From: an uncultured Mucilaginibacter sp. | GTDB lineage: Bacteria; Bacteroidota; Bacteroidia; Sphingobacteriales; Sphingobacteriaceae | Assembly (NCBI RefSeq): GCF_946481715.1 | Contig: NZ_CAMLOV010000068.1 | Span: forward strand, 1 to 26,072 | Direction of reading: 5' to 3' | DNA length: 26,072 nt | In this document: piece after piece, positions 1 to 10,035 of the stretch | Numbering within the stretch: position 1 is the first letter of the stretch | Layout: the number at the start of each line of letters is the position of its first letter | The notes under the pieces: model-generated | What the model was told of the DNA's origin: nothing | Seen by the model: only the letters and a program-made list of their open reading frames with translations | Databases searched by the model: none | Made by a program: the position numbers and the translations under genes

Positions 1-63
1 TCAGCCGGTTAGAGCATCTGACTGTTAATCAGAGGGTCGCTGGTTCGAGCCCAGCCTCAGGAG
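1..63 (+). tRNA. tRNA-Asn (GTT), 5' end missing
   Basis: The sequence reads from the D-loop to the discriminator base of a tRNA. The anticodon stem pairs TCTGA with TCAGA around the loop CTGTTAA, giving anticodon GTT (asparagine). The T-arm GCTGG-TTCGAGC-CCAGC follows at about 40-56. The 3' acceptor strand CTCAGGA and discriminator G end at 63. The 5' acceptor strand and the first bases lie before the window. A full CCA is not encoded, as is common in Bacteroidota. Confidence 0.95.
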
Positions 64-66
64 CAA

Positions 67-98
67 ATGGTCTTTACATATCGTAAAGACCATTTTTT
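67..98 (+). terminator. Rho-independent terminator of the tRNA
   Basis: An 11-bp perfect stem (ATGGTCTTTAC paired with GTAAAGACCAT, loop 78-82) is followed directly by a T run. It sits four bases after the tRNA, so it is the natural end of the tRNA transcript. Confidence 0.9.
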
Positions 99-638
99 AT
101 TTTATATCATTTTTAAACCTGCGTTTGAAGCAATGAGAGCCCATATTTTGGTTCGAGCCCATTCTGCCACGGAGACTGGTTTGAAAATTCAAGAAGGAAA
201 ATTTGTGGATCAGCAATTTATTGTTTTTTAGTAGCTGATAAGGATATATACTATATAACCTGGTTCGATGTTTGGCTTTCGGGCAGCGTATCATTAATTA
301 CCAATAAATAAGTGCCTACAACCTTAGCTGCCAAGAGATATAATAGATCTAAGTATTTTTAAGATAAGATTATTAGTGGTGTTTGATAATATCACCACAG
401 GCCGAGCCCGATACTCACCGTCAAAAATTAACGTTATCAACGGCGGCTCGATAGAACATCGTCAAATAACCCTATGCAGGACTTTGTTTGAAAAAAAATA
501 AATTAATCAAAACAAACCATTGTTCCCGGTTGTTGTTTGTATTCAGATTTTTCGCAGAATCAATTTAACGCTTTACTTTTGGCTTCCCGCTATGGGGAGT
601 TTACTACCTAATGTACCACTTATTGCAAAACCCATGCT
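99..638. other. Intergenic region, no convincing gene
   Basis: About 540 bp. Short open frames exist on both strands but look random, with no family resemblance. A 13-bp copy of the tRNA T-arm (TGGTTCGAGCCCA) recurs at 149-161, so this may be a decayed tRNA or attachment remnant. A TACTTTTG match to the Bacteroidota -7 element lies at 574-581, about 58 bp before the kinase start, and could be its promoter. The upstream -33 element is weak. Confidence 0.5.
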
Positions 639-3600
639 ATGGAATCAACTGTACTTGAACCCAAACACAAAAATTTTTCCCCTACCAACGATGCCGAGGA
701 CCGGCTTGATGTAAAAGAATTGTTAAATGTGCTTTCCCTGGTCAAAAATGGAAAACTGGATGTCCGGATGCCGGTCACGCAGGCCGGGATCAACGGCCGG
801 ATATGCGAAGTACTGAACGATATTATCGAAATGAATCAACGGCTGGTGGCCGAAATTTCATCCGCTGAAATAACCATAGGAAAAAAAGGGAATTTGGCCA
901 AACGGATTGAATTGCCGGATGCGAAGGGTGAATGGGCCAGGGGCGTCAATTCTTTAAATAACCTTATTGAGGATCTGACGTCGCCAACGCTGGAGATTGC
1001 CGGCATGATTAACTCGGTAGCCAACGGCGACCTTTCCAAACATATCCCGCTTGAGATCAAAGGCCACCCATTAAAAGGAGAATTTTTGCGGATAGCCAAG
1101 GAATCCAACCAAATGCTTTCCAAGCTTCAGTTATTTTCGATGGAGGTAACTCGGGTGGCGCGGCAGGTAGGGTCAGAAGGCAAACTGGGCGAACAGGCCA
1201 AAATTAAAGGGGTTGCGGGCGTATGGGCCGAATTAACAGATTCGGTAAACCAAATGGCAGGTAACCTAACAGCGCAGGTACGTAACGTAGCGGCGGTAAC
1301 CACAGCGGTAGCCAAGGGCGACCTTTCACGAAAGATCACGGTGGAAGCCAAGGGCGAAATACTGGAATTAAAAAACACTATTAATACAATGGTGGATCAG
1401 CTCAACTCGTTCTCATCCGAAGTAACACGGGTGGCGCTGGAAGTAGGTACTGAAGGTAAACTGGGCGGCCAGGCCAAAGTACCGGGCGTTGCGGGTACAT
1501 GGAAGGATCTAACAGATTCTGTGAACCGAATGGCAGGTAACTTAACCTCGCAGGTGCGCAACATTGCCGGGGTAACCACGGCGGTGGCCAATGGCGACCT
1601 TTCTAAAAAGATAACGGTTGACGTGAAGGGCGAAATGTTGGAACTGAAGAAAACCATCAATACCATGGTGGATCAATTGAACTCCTTTGCCTCCGAAGTT
1701 ACCCGTGTGGCGCTGGAGGTGGGTACGGAAGGTAAACTGGGAGGGCAGGCGCGCGTAAAAGGTGTAGGCGGTGTGTGGAAGGACCTTACAGATTCGGTAA
1801 ACCAAATGGGCAGTAACCTCACCGACCAGGTGCGTAACATTGCCGGGGTTACCACAGCGGTAGCAAAAGGCGATCTTTCCCGAAAAATTACTGTGGATGC
1901 CAAGGGCGAGTTGTTAGAGTTGAAAAATACCATCAATACCATGGTGGATCAGCTAAACTCCTTCTCATCCGAAGTAACGCGTGTGGCGCGCGAGGTGGGT
2001 TCGGAAGGGCAACTGGGCGGACAGGCGAATGTGCCCGGCGTTGGTGGTACATGGAAGGATTTAACCGACTCGGTAAACCAGATGGCCGGAAACTTAACCG
2101 GGCAGGTGCGTAATATTGCCGAAGTAACCACAGCGGTGGCCAAAGGCGACTTATCTAAAAAAATTACGGTTGATGTACAGGGCGAAATGCTGGAGCTCAA
2201 GATCACCATCAATACAATGGTGGATCAGCTCAATTCATTTGGTTCCGAAGTAACGCGTGTGGCGAGGGAAGTTGGCTCGGAAGGGCAATTGGGCGGGCAG
2301 GCTAATGTGCCCGGTGTAGGTGGTACCTGGAAGGATTTGACCGACTCCGTAAACAAAATGGCCGACAACTTAACCTCGCAGGTACGTAACATTGCCGAGG
2401 TTACTACCGCGGTAGCAAAAGGGGACCTTTCGCGGAAGATCACCGTAAATGCGAAGGGCGAGTTATTGGAGCTGAAAGACACCATTAATACCATGGTGGA
2501 TCAGTTGCGCGGCTTCGCGTCGGAAGTGACGCGTGTAGCGCGTGAAGTGGGTTCGGAAGGGCAATTGGGCGGGCAGGCCAATGTACCGGGCGTGGATGGC
2601 ACATGGAAAGATTTAACCGACTCCGTAAATAAAATGGCCGGTAATTTGACCGCGCAATTAAGAAATATAGCCGATGTATCCATCGCAATTGCGAACGGCG
2701 ATTTATCCAAAAAAATCACTGTTGACGTGCGCGGGGAGATCCTGCAGTTGAAAGAAACTATTAACACCATGGTTGATCAGCTCCGTGGTTTCGCATCCGA
2801 AGTAACCCGTGTGGCGCGTGAGGTGGGTACCGATGGTAACCTGGGCGGCCAGGCCTTTGTGCCGGGTGTTGCGGGCACCTGGAAAGATTTGACCGACTCG
2901 GTAAATCAAATGTCCAGTAACTTAACCTCACAGGTACGTAATATAGCCGAAGTAACTAAGGCAGTGGCCAGTGGCGACCTTTCAAAGACGGTTATCATCG
3001 ACGTAAAAGGCGAGATTATGGATTTGAAAAACACCATTAATACCATGGTGGATCAGCTCAATTCGTTTGCGTCCGAAGTAACCCGTGTAGCCCGTGAGGT
3101 GGGTACTGAAGGTAAACTGGGCGGGCAGGCACACGTAAAGGGCGTAGGCGGTACCTGGAAGGATTTGACCGACTCTGTAAATCAGATGGCGTCCAACCTG
3201 ACTGGGCAGATACGAGGTATCGCTAAAGTGGCTACTGGTATAGCCAAAGGTAACCTGAAACAGCGTTTATCCATTAACGCTTTGGGAGAAGTAGCGCAAT
3301 TAACGGACACCATTAACGAAATGATAGACACGTTGGCTGTATTTGCCGATGAGGTAACTACGGTAGCGCGTGAGGTGGGTGTGCAGGGCCGGCTGGGTGG
3401 GCAGGCCAGCGTACCGGGCGCGTCAGGTACGTGGAAAGATTTAACGGAAAATGTAAATCAGCTGGCGCAGAATTTGACAGTGCAGGTGCGTTCCATATCA
3501 GAAGTAGCATCGGCGGTAACCAAGGGTGACCTGACCCGCACCATCCGTGTTGAAGCCAAAGGCGAGTTGGAAGCTTTGAAGGATACTATTAACCAAATGA

Positions 3601-6284
3601 TTGCCAACCTAAAAGGCACTACACTGCGTAACCATGAACAAGATTGGCTGAAATCCAACCTGGCCAAGTTTGCACAGATGCTCCAAGGCCAAAGAGATAG
3701 AAACGCCGTTGCTAATAAAGTACTATCTGAATTGGCCGAATTGGTAAATGCCCGTTACGGCGCGTTTTATATTTTAGAACAGCCAGAGGGTGCCGATGAA
3801 ATTAAATTAAAATTATTTGCCGGCTATGCTCAAAACAGCCGGAAATTAATTAACCAGGAATTTTCGTTAAGCGAAGGATTGGTTGGCCAATGTGCTACCG
3901 ATAAGGAACGTATCCGGCTGGCCAATGTGCCGAATGAATACCTGCAGATCAGTTCGGGCATTGGCAATGCCGCCCCAATAGACCTGGTGATTTTGCCGGT
4001 GCTGTTTGAAAACAACGTGAAGGCGGTTATCGAGCTCGCCTCGTTCGAGAATTTCAGCGATACCCACATTGACTTTTTGGATCAGCTGACAGAAAGTATT
4101 GGTATCGTGTTAAACAATATAGAGACTAATACCCGTACAGAAGAGTTATTATCGCAATCACAATCATTGGCTGGTGAACTTTCGGCCCAACAAGAAGAGT
4201 TAAGGCGCGCCAACGACGAGCTGCACGACAAGGGGCGTTCGCTGGAAGAAAAAGCGGAACAATTAACCCTGACATCTAAATATAAATCGGAGTTTCTGGC
4301 CAATATGTCGCACGAATTGCGCACGCCGTTGAACAGCTTATTGATCCTTGCACAACAACTGTTTGAAAACCCCGAAGGTAACCTCACAGAGAAGCAACGT
4401 ATGTTCGCCAAAACCATCCATTCCTGTGGTGGCGATTTGATTCAGCTGATCAATGATATCCTCGACCTTTCTAAGATCGAATCGGGCGTTATCGCGGCGG
4501 ATGTGATGCCCGTAAGCTTTAAAGAGATCGCTTCGTTTGCCGAAGCGACCTTTAAGCCGATATCCGAAGCCAAGAACCTGAAGTTCGAGATCGAACTGGA
4601 AGAAAGCCTGCCCGAGCAGATGGAAACCGATATGCAGCGCCTGAACCAGATACTCAAAAACCTGCTTTCCAATGCCTTTAAGTTTACAGAAAAAGGGCGG
4701 GTCAAACTAAGCGTGTTCCGGCCGGGGGCGGGCCAGGAAAACCCGATGAGTGGCCAGGATACGGTGGCCTTCTCTATCGAAGATTCCGGCATCGGCATCT
4801 CCAAGAACACGCAGGGCATTATCTTCGAAGCCTTTCAACAGGCCGAAGGCTCTACCAGCCGTAAATACGGGGGCACTGGCCTGGGGCTTTCGATCAGCAA
4901 AGGTTTTGCCGAGTTGCTGGGTGGTACGATTACGGTAGGCAGTGAGTTGGGCAAGGGTAGTGTTTTTACTTTGTACCTGCCATTAAAATACAAAGAAGAG
5001 AAATCAGCGCCCCTTAAAACAAAAGAAAGCTCTCCGGTGGCCCATTTGCGCGCCAGTTTGATTGATACAACCGAGCTGGTGATAGATGATGACCGCCATA
5101 GTATTTTAGTGGAAGACCGGGTATTACTGGTGATCGAGGATGATCTTCGCTTTACCAAGATACTGATCGATAAAGCGCACGACCTCGGGTTGAAGGTTGT
5201 GGTAGCGATTAGTTACCTGGAGATATTTGACAGTATTCTTAAATATAACCCGATAGCGATCACGTTGGATGTAAACATGCCCGAATCTAATGGCTGGAAG
5301 ATACTCAAACTCATGAAGACTGATGCGAACCTTCGCCATATTCCAATCCATGTGATCTCTGGCGAGGATAATAAACTCATGGCCTTTAAACATGGCGCCA
5401 AGACGTTCAGCCTTAAACCCCTATCCAATACTTCTCTGCACGAACTGATGGCTGGTATTGTGCATTTCCATGAGCATACCCGCAAACGGGTGCTGATCAT
5501 CGAGGATAGCGAGAACGAATTGCAACGGCTTTCCGAGCTCCTGTCAAATGAACAGATTGAGGTGTTTGGCGCTACGACCGCTAAAAAAGGACTGGCCGTG
5601 CTGAAAAAGGAACTGTTCGACTGTATCATCCTGGATTTTGTCCTGCCTGATGCCAACGGGCTGGAACTGCTCAACAAGATTAATTTGCTCAAGCAGCGCG
5701 AAACCATCATTCTTCTGCACTCTGCCCGGGATTTTACTCAGGACGAATTGATTCAGCTAAAACGGCTGAACCACAAGATCATTACCAAAACCCCCTCCTC
5801 GCATATTTACCTGCTGGAAGAAATACTGGTCTTGCTGCATATCAACAAAAAATATATCAGCGAAAGTAAACTAAAAATGATCGATGGCATACGGGCAACC
5901 CCGGATGTGCTGGACGCCAAAAAAGTACTCGTCGTTGATGATGATGTGCGTAATTTATTCGCGCTTACCGCAGTATTTGAACGCTCCAATATCGAGGTGA
6001 TTACGGCGGAAAGTGGACGCGAAGCGTTGGAGGTACTGAATAAGGACAAGGCTATTGATATTGTATTGATGGATATCATGATGCCCGAAATGGATGGCTA
6101 CGAAACCATCCAGATTATCCGCAGAGAGCCAAAACATAAAAACCTGCCTATTATAGCGGTTACCGCTAAGGCGATGATCGGCGACCGGCAGAAATGCATT
6201 GCCTCGGGCGCGTCGGATTATATTACCAAACCAGTCAAGACCGAGCAGCTGTTATCGCTGATGCGGGTATGGTTGATTAAATAA
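639..6284 (+). CDS. Soluble poly-HAMP hybrid histidine kinase with three receiver domains
   Basis: A sensor kinase of 1881 residues that should autophosphorylate on histidine and relay phosphate through its own receivers. Order of parts: a divergent HAMP-like N-terminus (about 20-167); nine tandem 92-residue HAMP units (168-995) with the recurring cores [21 protein letters not shown] and GDLSKKITV; a GAF domain (about 1015-1160); a coiled coil; HisKA with SHELRTP and phospho-accepting H1225; HATPase with N1345, DSGIG at 1382 and a GGTGLGLS box; then receivers with aspartates D1544, D1666 and D1812. The second receiver is the most divergent (DFVLPDANG). No signal peptide or membrane helix is visible, so it should be cytoplasmic. 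The architecture resembles fungal group III (Nik1-type) kinases and their bacterial relatives. The ATG at 639 is the first in frame. A REC-kinase gene follows 20 bp later and is probably co-transcribed. Confidence 0.95.
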   Translation: MESTVLEPKHKNFSPTNDAEDRLDVKELLNVLSLVKNGKLDVRMPVTQAGINGRICEVLNDIIEMNQRLVAEISSAEITIGKKGNLAKRIELPDAKGEWARGVNSLNNLIEDLTSPTLEIAGMINSVANGDLSKHIPLEIKGHPLKGEFLRIAKESNQMLSKLQLFSMEVTRVARQVGSEGKLGEQAKIKGVAGVWAELTDSVNQMAGNLTAQVRNVAAVTTAVAKGDLSRKITVEAKGEILELKNTINTMVDQLNSFSSEVTRVALEVGTEGKLGGQAKVPGVAGTWKDLTDSVNRMAGNLTSQVRNIAGVTTAVANGDLSKKITVDVKGEMLELKKTINTMVDQLNSFASEVTRVALEVGTEGKLGGQARVKGVGGVWKDLTDSVNQMGSNLTDQVRNIAGVTTAVAKGDLSRKITVDAKGELLELKNTINTMVDQLNSFSSEVTRVAREVGSEGQLGGQANVPGVGGTWKDLTDSVNQMAGNLTGQVRNIAEVTTAVAKGDLSKKITVDVQGEMLELKITINTMVDQLNSFGSEVTRVAREVGSEGQLGGQANVPGVGGTWKDLTDSVNKMADNLTSQVRNIAEVTTAVAKGDLSRKITVNAKGELLELKDTINTMVDQLRGFASEVTRVAREVGSEGQLGGQANVPGVDGTWKDLTDSVNKMAGNLTAQLRNIADVSIAIANGDLSKKITVDVRGEILQLKETINTMVDQLRGFASEVTRVAREVGTDGNLGGQAFVPGVAGTWKDLTDSVNQMSSNLTSQVRNIAEVTKAVASGDLSKTVIIDVKGEIMDLKNTINTMVDQLNSFASEVTRVAREVGTEGKLGGQAHVKGVGGTWKDLTDSVNQMASNLTGQIRGIAKVATGIAKGNLKQRLSINALGEVAQLTDTINEMIDTLAVFADEVTTVAREVGVQGRLGGQASVPGASGTWKDLTENVNQLAQNLTVQVRSISEVASAVTKGDLTRTIRVEAKGELEALKDTINQMIANLKGTTLRNHEQDWLKSNLAKFAQMLQGQRDRNAVANKVLSELAELVNARYGAFYILEQPEGADEIKLKLFAGYAQNSRKLINQEFSLSEGLVGQCATDKERIRLANVPNEYLQISSGIGNAAPIDLVILPVLFENNVKAVIELASFENFSDTHIDFLDQLTESIGIVLNNIETNTRTEELLSQSQSLAGELSAQQEELRRANDELHDKGRSLEEKAEQLTLTSKYKSEFLANMSHELRTPLNSLLILAQQLFENPEGNLTEKQRMFAKTIHSCGGDLIQLINDILDLSKIESGVIAADVMPVSFKEIASFAEATFKPISEAKNLKFEIELEESLPEQMETDMQRLNQILKNLLSNAFKFTEKGRVKLSVFRPGAGQENPMSGQDTVAFSIEDSGIGISKNTQGIIFEAFQQAEGSTSRKYGGTGLGLSISKGFAELLGGTITVGSELGKGSVFTLYLPLKYKEEKSAPLKTKESSPVAHLRASLIDTTELVIDDDRHSILVEDRVLLVIEDDLRFTKILIDKAHDLGLKVVVAISYLEIFDSILKYNPIAITLDVNMPESNGWKILKLMKTDANLRHIPIHVISGEDNKLMAFKHGAKTFSLKPLSNTSLHELMAGIVHFHEHTRKRVLIIEDSENELQRLSELLSNEQIEVFGATTAKKGLAVLKKELFDCIILDFVLPDANGLELLNKINLLKQRETIILLHSARDFTQDELIQLKRLNHKIITKTPSSHIYLLEEILVLLHINKKYISESKLKMIDGIRATPDVLDAKKVLVVDDDVRNLFALTAVFERSNIEVITAESGREALEVLNKDKAIDIVLMDIMMPEMDGYETIQIIRREPKHKNLPIIAVTAKAMIGDRQKCIASGASDYITKPVKTEQLLSLMRVWLIK
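1140..3623 (+). repeat. Nine tandem 276-bp coding repeats (HAMP units)
   Basis: Direct repeats of exactly 276 bp (92 codons) inside the hybrid kinase, with constant length over nine copies and no indels. Units 2-7 are the most alike; units 8 and 9 are more divergent ([26 protein letters not shown]). Each unit carries a canonical HAMP part (ending near TINTMVDQL) and a linking divergent part, as in poly-HAMP chains. High DNA identity between neighbours makes copy-number change by recombination possible. Confidence 0.93.
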
Positions 6285-6304
6285 ATAAAAAAAACATTTA
6301 GCCG

Positions 6305-7507
6305 ATGCCTGTAAAGATACTATTGGTGGACGATAATGAGAATAATCTGTTGTCGATGGAAGTGGCGCTGGAAAAGCAAAACTACAATTTTTTCCGTGCG
6401 AACTCGGGCAGGGAAGCCTTGCGGATACTGTTACATGAGGAAGATTTTACGCTGATCCTGCTGGATGTCAAAATGCCCATTATGGACGGGTATGAAACCG
6501 CAGAACTGATTTACCAACGGGACAAGCTGAAACAAATTCCGATCATTTTTATTACAGCACATGATTATGAAGAAGCGGCGATGTTTAAAGGTTACAAGGC
6601 CGGCGCGGTAGATTTTATTCGAAAGCCCTTTAACCCCGAGATCCTGCGTTCCAAAGTTGCCGTGTTTGCCGAACTGTACCGGAAAAACCGGCTCTTGCGC
6701 AGACAGGAGGAAAAACTACAACTCATTAATGCGGACCTGATGCAGCTGAATCAGGATTTGGAACAACGGGTATTGGAGCGGACGCTGGCGCTGGAGAGTA
6801 TGAACCAGGAACTACAGGCACTTAACCTGTCGAAAGACAAGTTTCTGTCCGTCATGTCGCATGACCTGCGTAACCCATTGACGGCGCTATTGGCTTCATC
6901 GGGCAAATTAAGCGAAGAACCCGAAAACCTGAGCCCGGGGCAGGTAAAACAACTCGCTCAAATCATTCACCGTACTTCGAACAAACTGCTCAACCAACTA
7001 AATGAGGTGATTGACTGGGCTAAAAAGCAAAGCCAGAAAACCAGTTTTTATCCGGAAAAAGTGCACCTGGTTGTCGGTATTGAGGAAGCGCTGGAATTGT
7101 TAAAAGGCAACGCCCTTCAAAAAAAGATACGCTTGCAAAACCATATTCCCGCAGATATAGAAGTCATGGCGGATGCGCTGATGCTGCGTTCCATTGTGCA
7201 GAACCTGGTTACCAATGCCATTAAATATACTCCCGAGGGCGGCTCGGTAGCGGTCAACGCCAAAAGGGACGGGCAAATGGCCTGCATTTTTGTCGAAGAT
7301 TCAGGCGTCGGCATGGCCCCCGAAGTGAAAGAGCGTTTATTCAGTACTTCCCGGCAGCCGTCGCAGTCGGGCACCAATAACGAACAAGGCAGCGGGCTTG
7401 GCATGGTATTGGTAAGCGACTTTGTTAACCAGCATGGTGGGCAGATACAAGTGGAAAGTACGCCGGGCGCGGGAACCACTATAACCTTTACGATACCGAC
7501 TATATAA
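6305..7507 (+). CDS. Receiver-histidine kinase (REC-HisKA-HATPase)
   Basis: A 400-residue protein with an N-terminal receiver (acidic pair D9/D10, phospho-acceptor D54 in LLDVKMP, K107). A coiled coil (about 125-175) follows, then HisKA with MSHDLRNP (H186) and HATPase_c with N304, DSGVG at 332-336 and GSGLG at 362-366. No membrane segment. With the receiver at the N-terminus, this kinase is probably itself switched by phosphate from an upstream kinase, most simply the poly-HAMP kinase encoded 20 bp before it. The close spacing indicates an operon. All catalytic residues are present. The final output is not visible from the sequence, since no DNA-binding domain occurs in the cluster. Confidence 0.95.
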   Translation: MPVKILLVDDNENNLLSMEVALEKQNYNFFRANSGREALRILLHEEDFTLILLDVKMPIMDGYETAELIYQRDKLKQIPIIFITAHDYEEAAMFKGYKAGAVDFIRKPFNPEILRSKVAVFAELYRKNRLLRRQEEKLQLINADLMQLNQDLEQRVLERTLALESMNQELQALNLSKDKFLSVMSHDLRNPLTALLASSGKLSEEPENLSPGQVKQLAQIIHRTSNKLLNQLNEVIDWAKKQSQKTSFYPEKVHLVVGIEEALELLKGNALQKKIRLQNHIPADIEVMADALMLRSIVQNLVTNAIKYTPEGGSVAVNAKRDGQMACIFVEDSGVGMAPEVKERLFSTSRQPSQSGTNNEQGSGLGMVLVSDFVNQHGGQIQVESTPGAGTTITFTIPTI

Positions 7508-7539
7508 ATAATTTGAGTTAGATACCTTTTAGATATGTA

Positions 7540-7902
7540 ATGAGTAAAAAGATACTGATCCTGGACGATGATAGCGATATCCTTGAAATTTTAACGCTTA
7601 TTTTGTCAGATGCGGGTTACGAGGTAAGCGCGTTAGAAAATGGAGAAATTATAAAAGAACAAATAGGCGAGTTTCAGCCTGATTTGCTCTTGATGGATGT
7701 CATGCTCGGCCCTATGGATGGCCGGATGATTTGCAGTAAAATAAAAAATGATCCCTCAACCGCAAATCTGCCGGTCATCCTGATTTCTGGTACGCATGAC
7801 TTGGCGCAGTCGCTACACCAGCCCGGCGCACCCGATGATTTTGTGGCTAAACCATTTGATATGCAACAGTTACTGGCCAGGATAGCCAGGCAGCTATATT
7901 AA
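7540..7902 (+). CDS. Single-domain response regulator
   Basis: A 120-residue stand-alone receiver (CheY-like): acidic DDD at 9-11, phospho-acceptor D53 in LLMDVMLG, S83 in the switch position and K104 in the FVAKPF motif. It has no output domain, so it acts as a phosphate shuttle or by protein contact. It lies 32 bp after the REC-kinase on the same strand and likely completes a three-gene phosphorelay. It could hand phosphate on to a partner encoded elsewhere. Confidence 0.93.
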   Translation: MSKKILILDDDSDILEILTLILSDAGYEVSALENGEIIKEQIGEFQPDLLLMDVMLGPMDGRMICSKIKNDPSTANLPVILISGTHDLAQSLHQPGAPDDFVAKPFDMQQLLARIARQLY

Positions 7903-7937
7903 CTGTGGAGATGCACTGGATACCCGATACTTGCCAC

Positions 7938-7974
7938 TTTTATGCACCAGGCGTGCTTGTCCCGGTGCATAAAA
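7938..7974 (+). terminator. Stem-loop after the two-component cluster
   Basis: An 11-bp perfect inverted repeat (TTTTATGCACC and GGTGCATAAAA) with a 15-base loop lies 35 bp after the response regulator stop. It has no T run on the + strand, so it is a possible but not typical terminator. Confidence 0.4.
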
Positions 7975-8020
7975 ACACAGTGTGACCGGTTGCAGTATAA
8001 GGTGCAATTTGAAGCGTTCT

Positions 8021-8060
8021 TATGATTTACCAAAGGATAGTATATTTACGGTAAATCATA
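8021..8060. promoter_or_regulatory. 11-bp inverted repeat before the AraC-type gene
   Basis: TATGATTTACC (8021-8031) and GGTAAATCATA (8050-8060) form a perfect inverted repeat with an 18-bp spacer, ending 13 bp before the AraC start codon. The spacer holds a TATATTTAC stretch that resembles the Bacteroidota -7 element. Its position fits an operator, possibly autoregulatory. No T run follows it, so a terminator is less likely. Confidence 0.5.
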
Positions 8061-8073
8061 CAATACCTTCGCT

Positions 8074-8796
8074 ATGAATCCTTTCCTTCTTGCCCTTAAA
8101 GCGCGTAATCTCACCGTAAAGATTCACCATCACTCCGCTTACCAGATCGTATTGTCGAACGACACACCCTTTAATTCGACCATCAACGGAACGCTCTACG
8201 AACGGATCTATGGTTTTTTGATCAAACCGCACGTGCCGCACTTTTGCGCGGCCGAAAAAGGGACGTTGAATGTTTTAAATATTGAGCCCTACTCCAATAT
8301 AGGCTTAGAACTGGCCGGCAAATTTGCAGCAGATCAGAATTATATTGTCTTTGAATCACCATCCGAAACCAATACTTTCTTTCAGATGCCCAAAGACAGT
8401 TTGGCGATTAACCAGATAGTTGATGCATTGATATCCAAATTGCCTGCTATCAATTATGATGAGAGAGTGACGAAAATAGTGGATTACATCAAAACCAATT
8501 ATTTCGAACAAAACATCACGCCGCAAACATTTGCCGATATCGTTTTTCTTTCTCCCTCGCGTTTAGCATACCTTTTTAAGCAGCAAACGGGCAGCAGCTT
8601 ATCCAAATACTTATTGTGGACCCGGTTACGCCAGGCGATCTATCTCACCCTTTCTGAAAAAGATAGGAGCCTCACCGAGATTGCCTACAACACCGGCTTT
8701 TACGATCTTCCCCAATTCAATAAGTACATGTACGAAATGTTCGGCATGCCCCCCAAAGCCCTAAAATTTGATAGTGATCTGATAGAGATTTATTAG
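8074..8796 (+). CDS. AraC-family transcriptional regulator
   Basis: A 240-residue protein. The N-terminal half (1-125) looks like a small cupin-type sensor region (IKPHVPHFC near 50-58). The C-terminal half has the two helix-turn-helix units of the AraC/XylS fold: ITPQTFADIVFLSPSRLAYLFKQQTGSSLSKYL and SLTEIAYNTGFYDLPQFNKYMYEMFGMPP. It contains a single cysteine, C58. It is followed on the same strand by two oxidoreductase genes whose upstream regions share an identical 20-bp box, so it likely activates them; that link is inferred. It sits behind its own inverted repeat. The ligand is unknown. Confidence 0.9.
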   Translation: MNPFLLALKARNLTVKIHHHSAYQIVLSNDTPFNSTINGTLYERIYGFLIKPHVPHFCAAEKGTLNVLNIEPYSNIGLELAGKFAADQNYIVFESPSETNTFFQMPKDSLAINQIVDALISKLPAINYDERVTKIVDYIKTNYFEQNITPQTFADIVFLSPSRLAYLFKQQTGSSLSKYLLWTRLRQAIYLTLSEKDRSLTEIAYNTGFYDLPQFNKYMYEMFGMPPKALKFDSDLIEIY

Positions 8797-8827
8797 TTAT
8801 GCGATAGTCAGTATTTTACATTTAGCC

Positions 8828-8853
8828 GCGGCACCTTTATTCGGAGGTGCCGC
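8828..8853 (+). terminator. Stem-loop after the AraC-type gene
   Basis: A 9-bp GC-rich perfect stem (GCGGCACCT and AGGTGCCGC, 8-base loop) lies 32 bp after the stop codon. It has no clear T tract, so termination strength is uncertain. Confidence 0.5.
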
Positions 8854-8866
8854 AGTGTGTTATCAC

Positions 8867-8913
8867 AACAGTGATTTGATACAAGTTTCGTGACCAAGCT
8901 GTCCGCATCTTTG
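8867..8913 (+). promoter_or_regulatory. Shared operator/promoter, copy 1 (before the MDR gene)
   Basis: The box AACAGTGATTTGATACAAGT (8867-8886) is identical to one before the Old Yellow Enzyme gene. A CAnnTTTG element ends at 8913, resembling a -7 hexamer. The distance from the TTTG within the box (8875) to this TTTG (8910) is 35 bp in both copies. A second shared word, CTGTCCGCA, occurs at 8899-8907. The start-codon region (8931-8950) also matches the other copy in 19 of 20 bases. Confidence 0.7.
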
Positions 8914-8945
8914 TGATATCATTTTAAACAATTAAAAATAAGATC

Positions 8946-9890
8946 ATGAAAGCAATAGTGTATGAAAAGTTTGGAACCGCGGATGTGTTACAGACTGTAG
9001 AACAAGCAAAACCTGCTATTAAAGCAGATGAGGTACTAATCAAAGTAAAGGCGTTTTCTATCAACCCAATGGATTGGAAGATCCGGAAAGGCGAAATGAC
9101 CTTCATGTCCGGTTCAAAATTCCCAAAGCATACAGGTGTCGACTTTGCGGGTATCGTAGAAGATCTTGGAGTTTCTGTCATTGGCCTAACAAAGGGTGAT
9201 GAAGTTTTTGGGGTAGTAAAAAACATGATGAAAGAAGGTGTATCTGCCGGGTATGTTGCCCTACCAATTTCATTAGTCTGGAAAAAGCCCGCTAACATCA
9301 GCTTCGCCCAGGCCGCTTCTATCCCTGTAGCCGGAACTGCTGCTGTTACTGCAATAGAAAAGATGGGTAACATCAGTTCACAAGCCAGCATTTTAGTAAA
9401 TGGTGCCACCGGAGGCTTTGGTATGTTCTTACTGCAATTATTAAAACAACGAGGAGCAAACGTAACAGCGGTTACCAGCAGCCAGGGGGCAGCATATGCA
9501 AAAAAATGGGGCGCAAATTCCGTGAAAGATTACAAAAAAGAAAATGTGCTTGCTCAGAAAACCGTTTATGACATCGTTATCGACTTATCCGGCAAAATGG
9601 GTTACAAAACTGCTAAACAGATCATGAAGCCTAAAGCCTTATTCTTAAACCCTTCACCAAAGCCGGTTGACATACCGCTATCGCTATTAGGTAACTTATT
9701 TAGGGGTAAAAAGCATGTGGTCGTTCTTTCCAGCCCAGCTACTAAATACTCGAACGTTCTGTTAAGTGCTGTGAATAATGGGCTGGAGATCGAAGTCAAC
9801 AAAGTATTTCAATTTGCGCAGTACAAGGAAGCTTATGAATATGCTGAGCGCGGCGGTTACATTGGTAAAGTAGTTATAGAGATTAGTTAA
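8946..9890 (+). CDS. Zinc-free medium-chain NADPH-dependent oxidoreductase (quinone/enone reductase type)
   Basis: A 314-residue member of the medium-chain dehydrogenase/reductase superfamily. The N-terminal GroES-like part has the motifs INPMDWKIRKG and GVDFAGIVEDLG. The nucleotide-binding part has NGATGGFGMFLLQL at 152-165. The cysteine lobe and catalytic zinc ligands of classical alcohol dehydrogenases are absent, which fits the quinone oxidoreductase/enoyl reductase branch that uses NADPH to reduce quinones or conjugated carbonyls. It is cytoplasmic. Its promoter region carries the same 20-bp box as the following Old Yellow Enzyme gene, suggesting joint response to reactive electrophiles. 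The exact substrate is not shown by the sequence. Confidence 0.88.
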   Translation: MKAIVYEKFGTADVLQTVEQAKPAIKADEVLIKVKAFSINPMDWKIRKGEMTFMSGSKFPKHTGVDFAGIVEDLGVSVIGLTKGDEVFGVVKNMMKEGVSAGYVALPISLVWKKPANISFAQAASIPVAGTAAVTAIEKMGNISSQASILVNGATGGFGMFLLQLLKQRGANVTAVTSSQGAAYAKKWGANSVKDYKKENVLAQKTVYDIVIDLSGKMGYKTAKQIMKPKALFLNPSPKPVDIPLSLLGNLFRGKKHVVVLSSPATKYSNVLLSAVNNGLEIEVNKVFQFAQYKEAYEYAERGGYIGKVVIEIS

Positions 9891-9962
9891 TTGCTGGTCA
9901 AGATAGATAATACTGTTCGTAAAATTAGTGCTAATGAAAGCAGTTAGCATTATGCTGACAGA

Positions 9963-9994
9963 TCCCCCTGCGATCATAAAAAATGATCTGGGGA
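9963..9994 (+). terminator. Stem-loop after the MDR gene
   Basis: GATCAT pairs with ATGATC around an A-rich loop, and TCCCC pairs with GGGGA outside a small internal loop. It lies 73 bp after the stop. There is no T run, so this is only a candidate transcript end. Confidence 0.3.
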
Positions 9995-10035
9995 GCGGCC
10001 AATTAGAAAACTGACCACCTGGAAGCAAAATTAAG

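Noticed and set aside
97..294. Minus-strand frame of 65 codons after the tRNA
   Set aside because: It begins in the terminator region on the opposite strand and its product is low-complexity, without family resemblance.
520..714. Short + strand frame overlapping the kinase start
   Set aside because: It overlaps the first 76 bases of the kinase gene in another frame and covers the likely promoter.
1140..3623. Regular direct repeats that could suggest a CRISPR or satellite array
   Set aside because: The period is 276 bp, fully coding, and each unit is a HAMP domain; there are no spacers.
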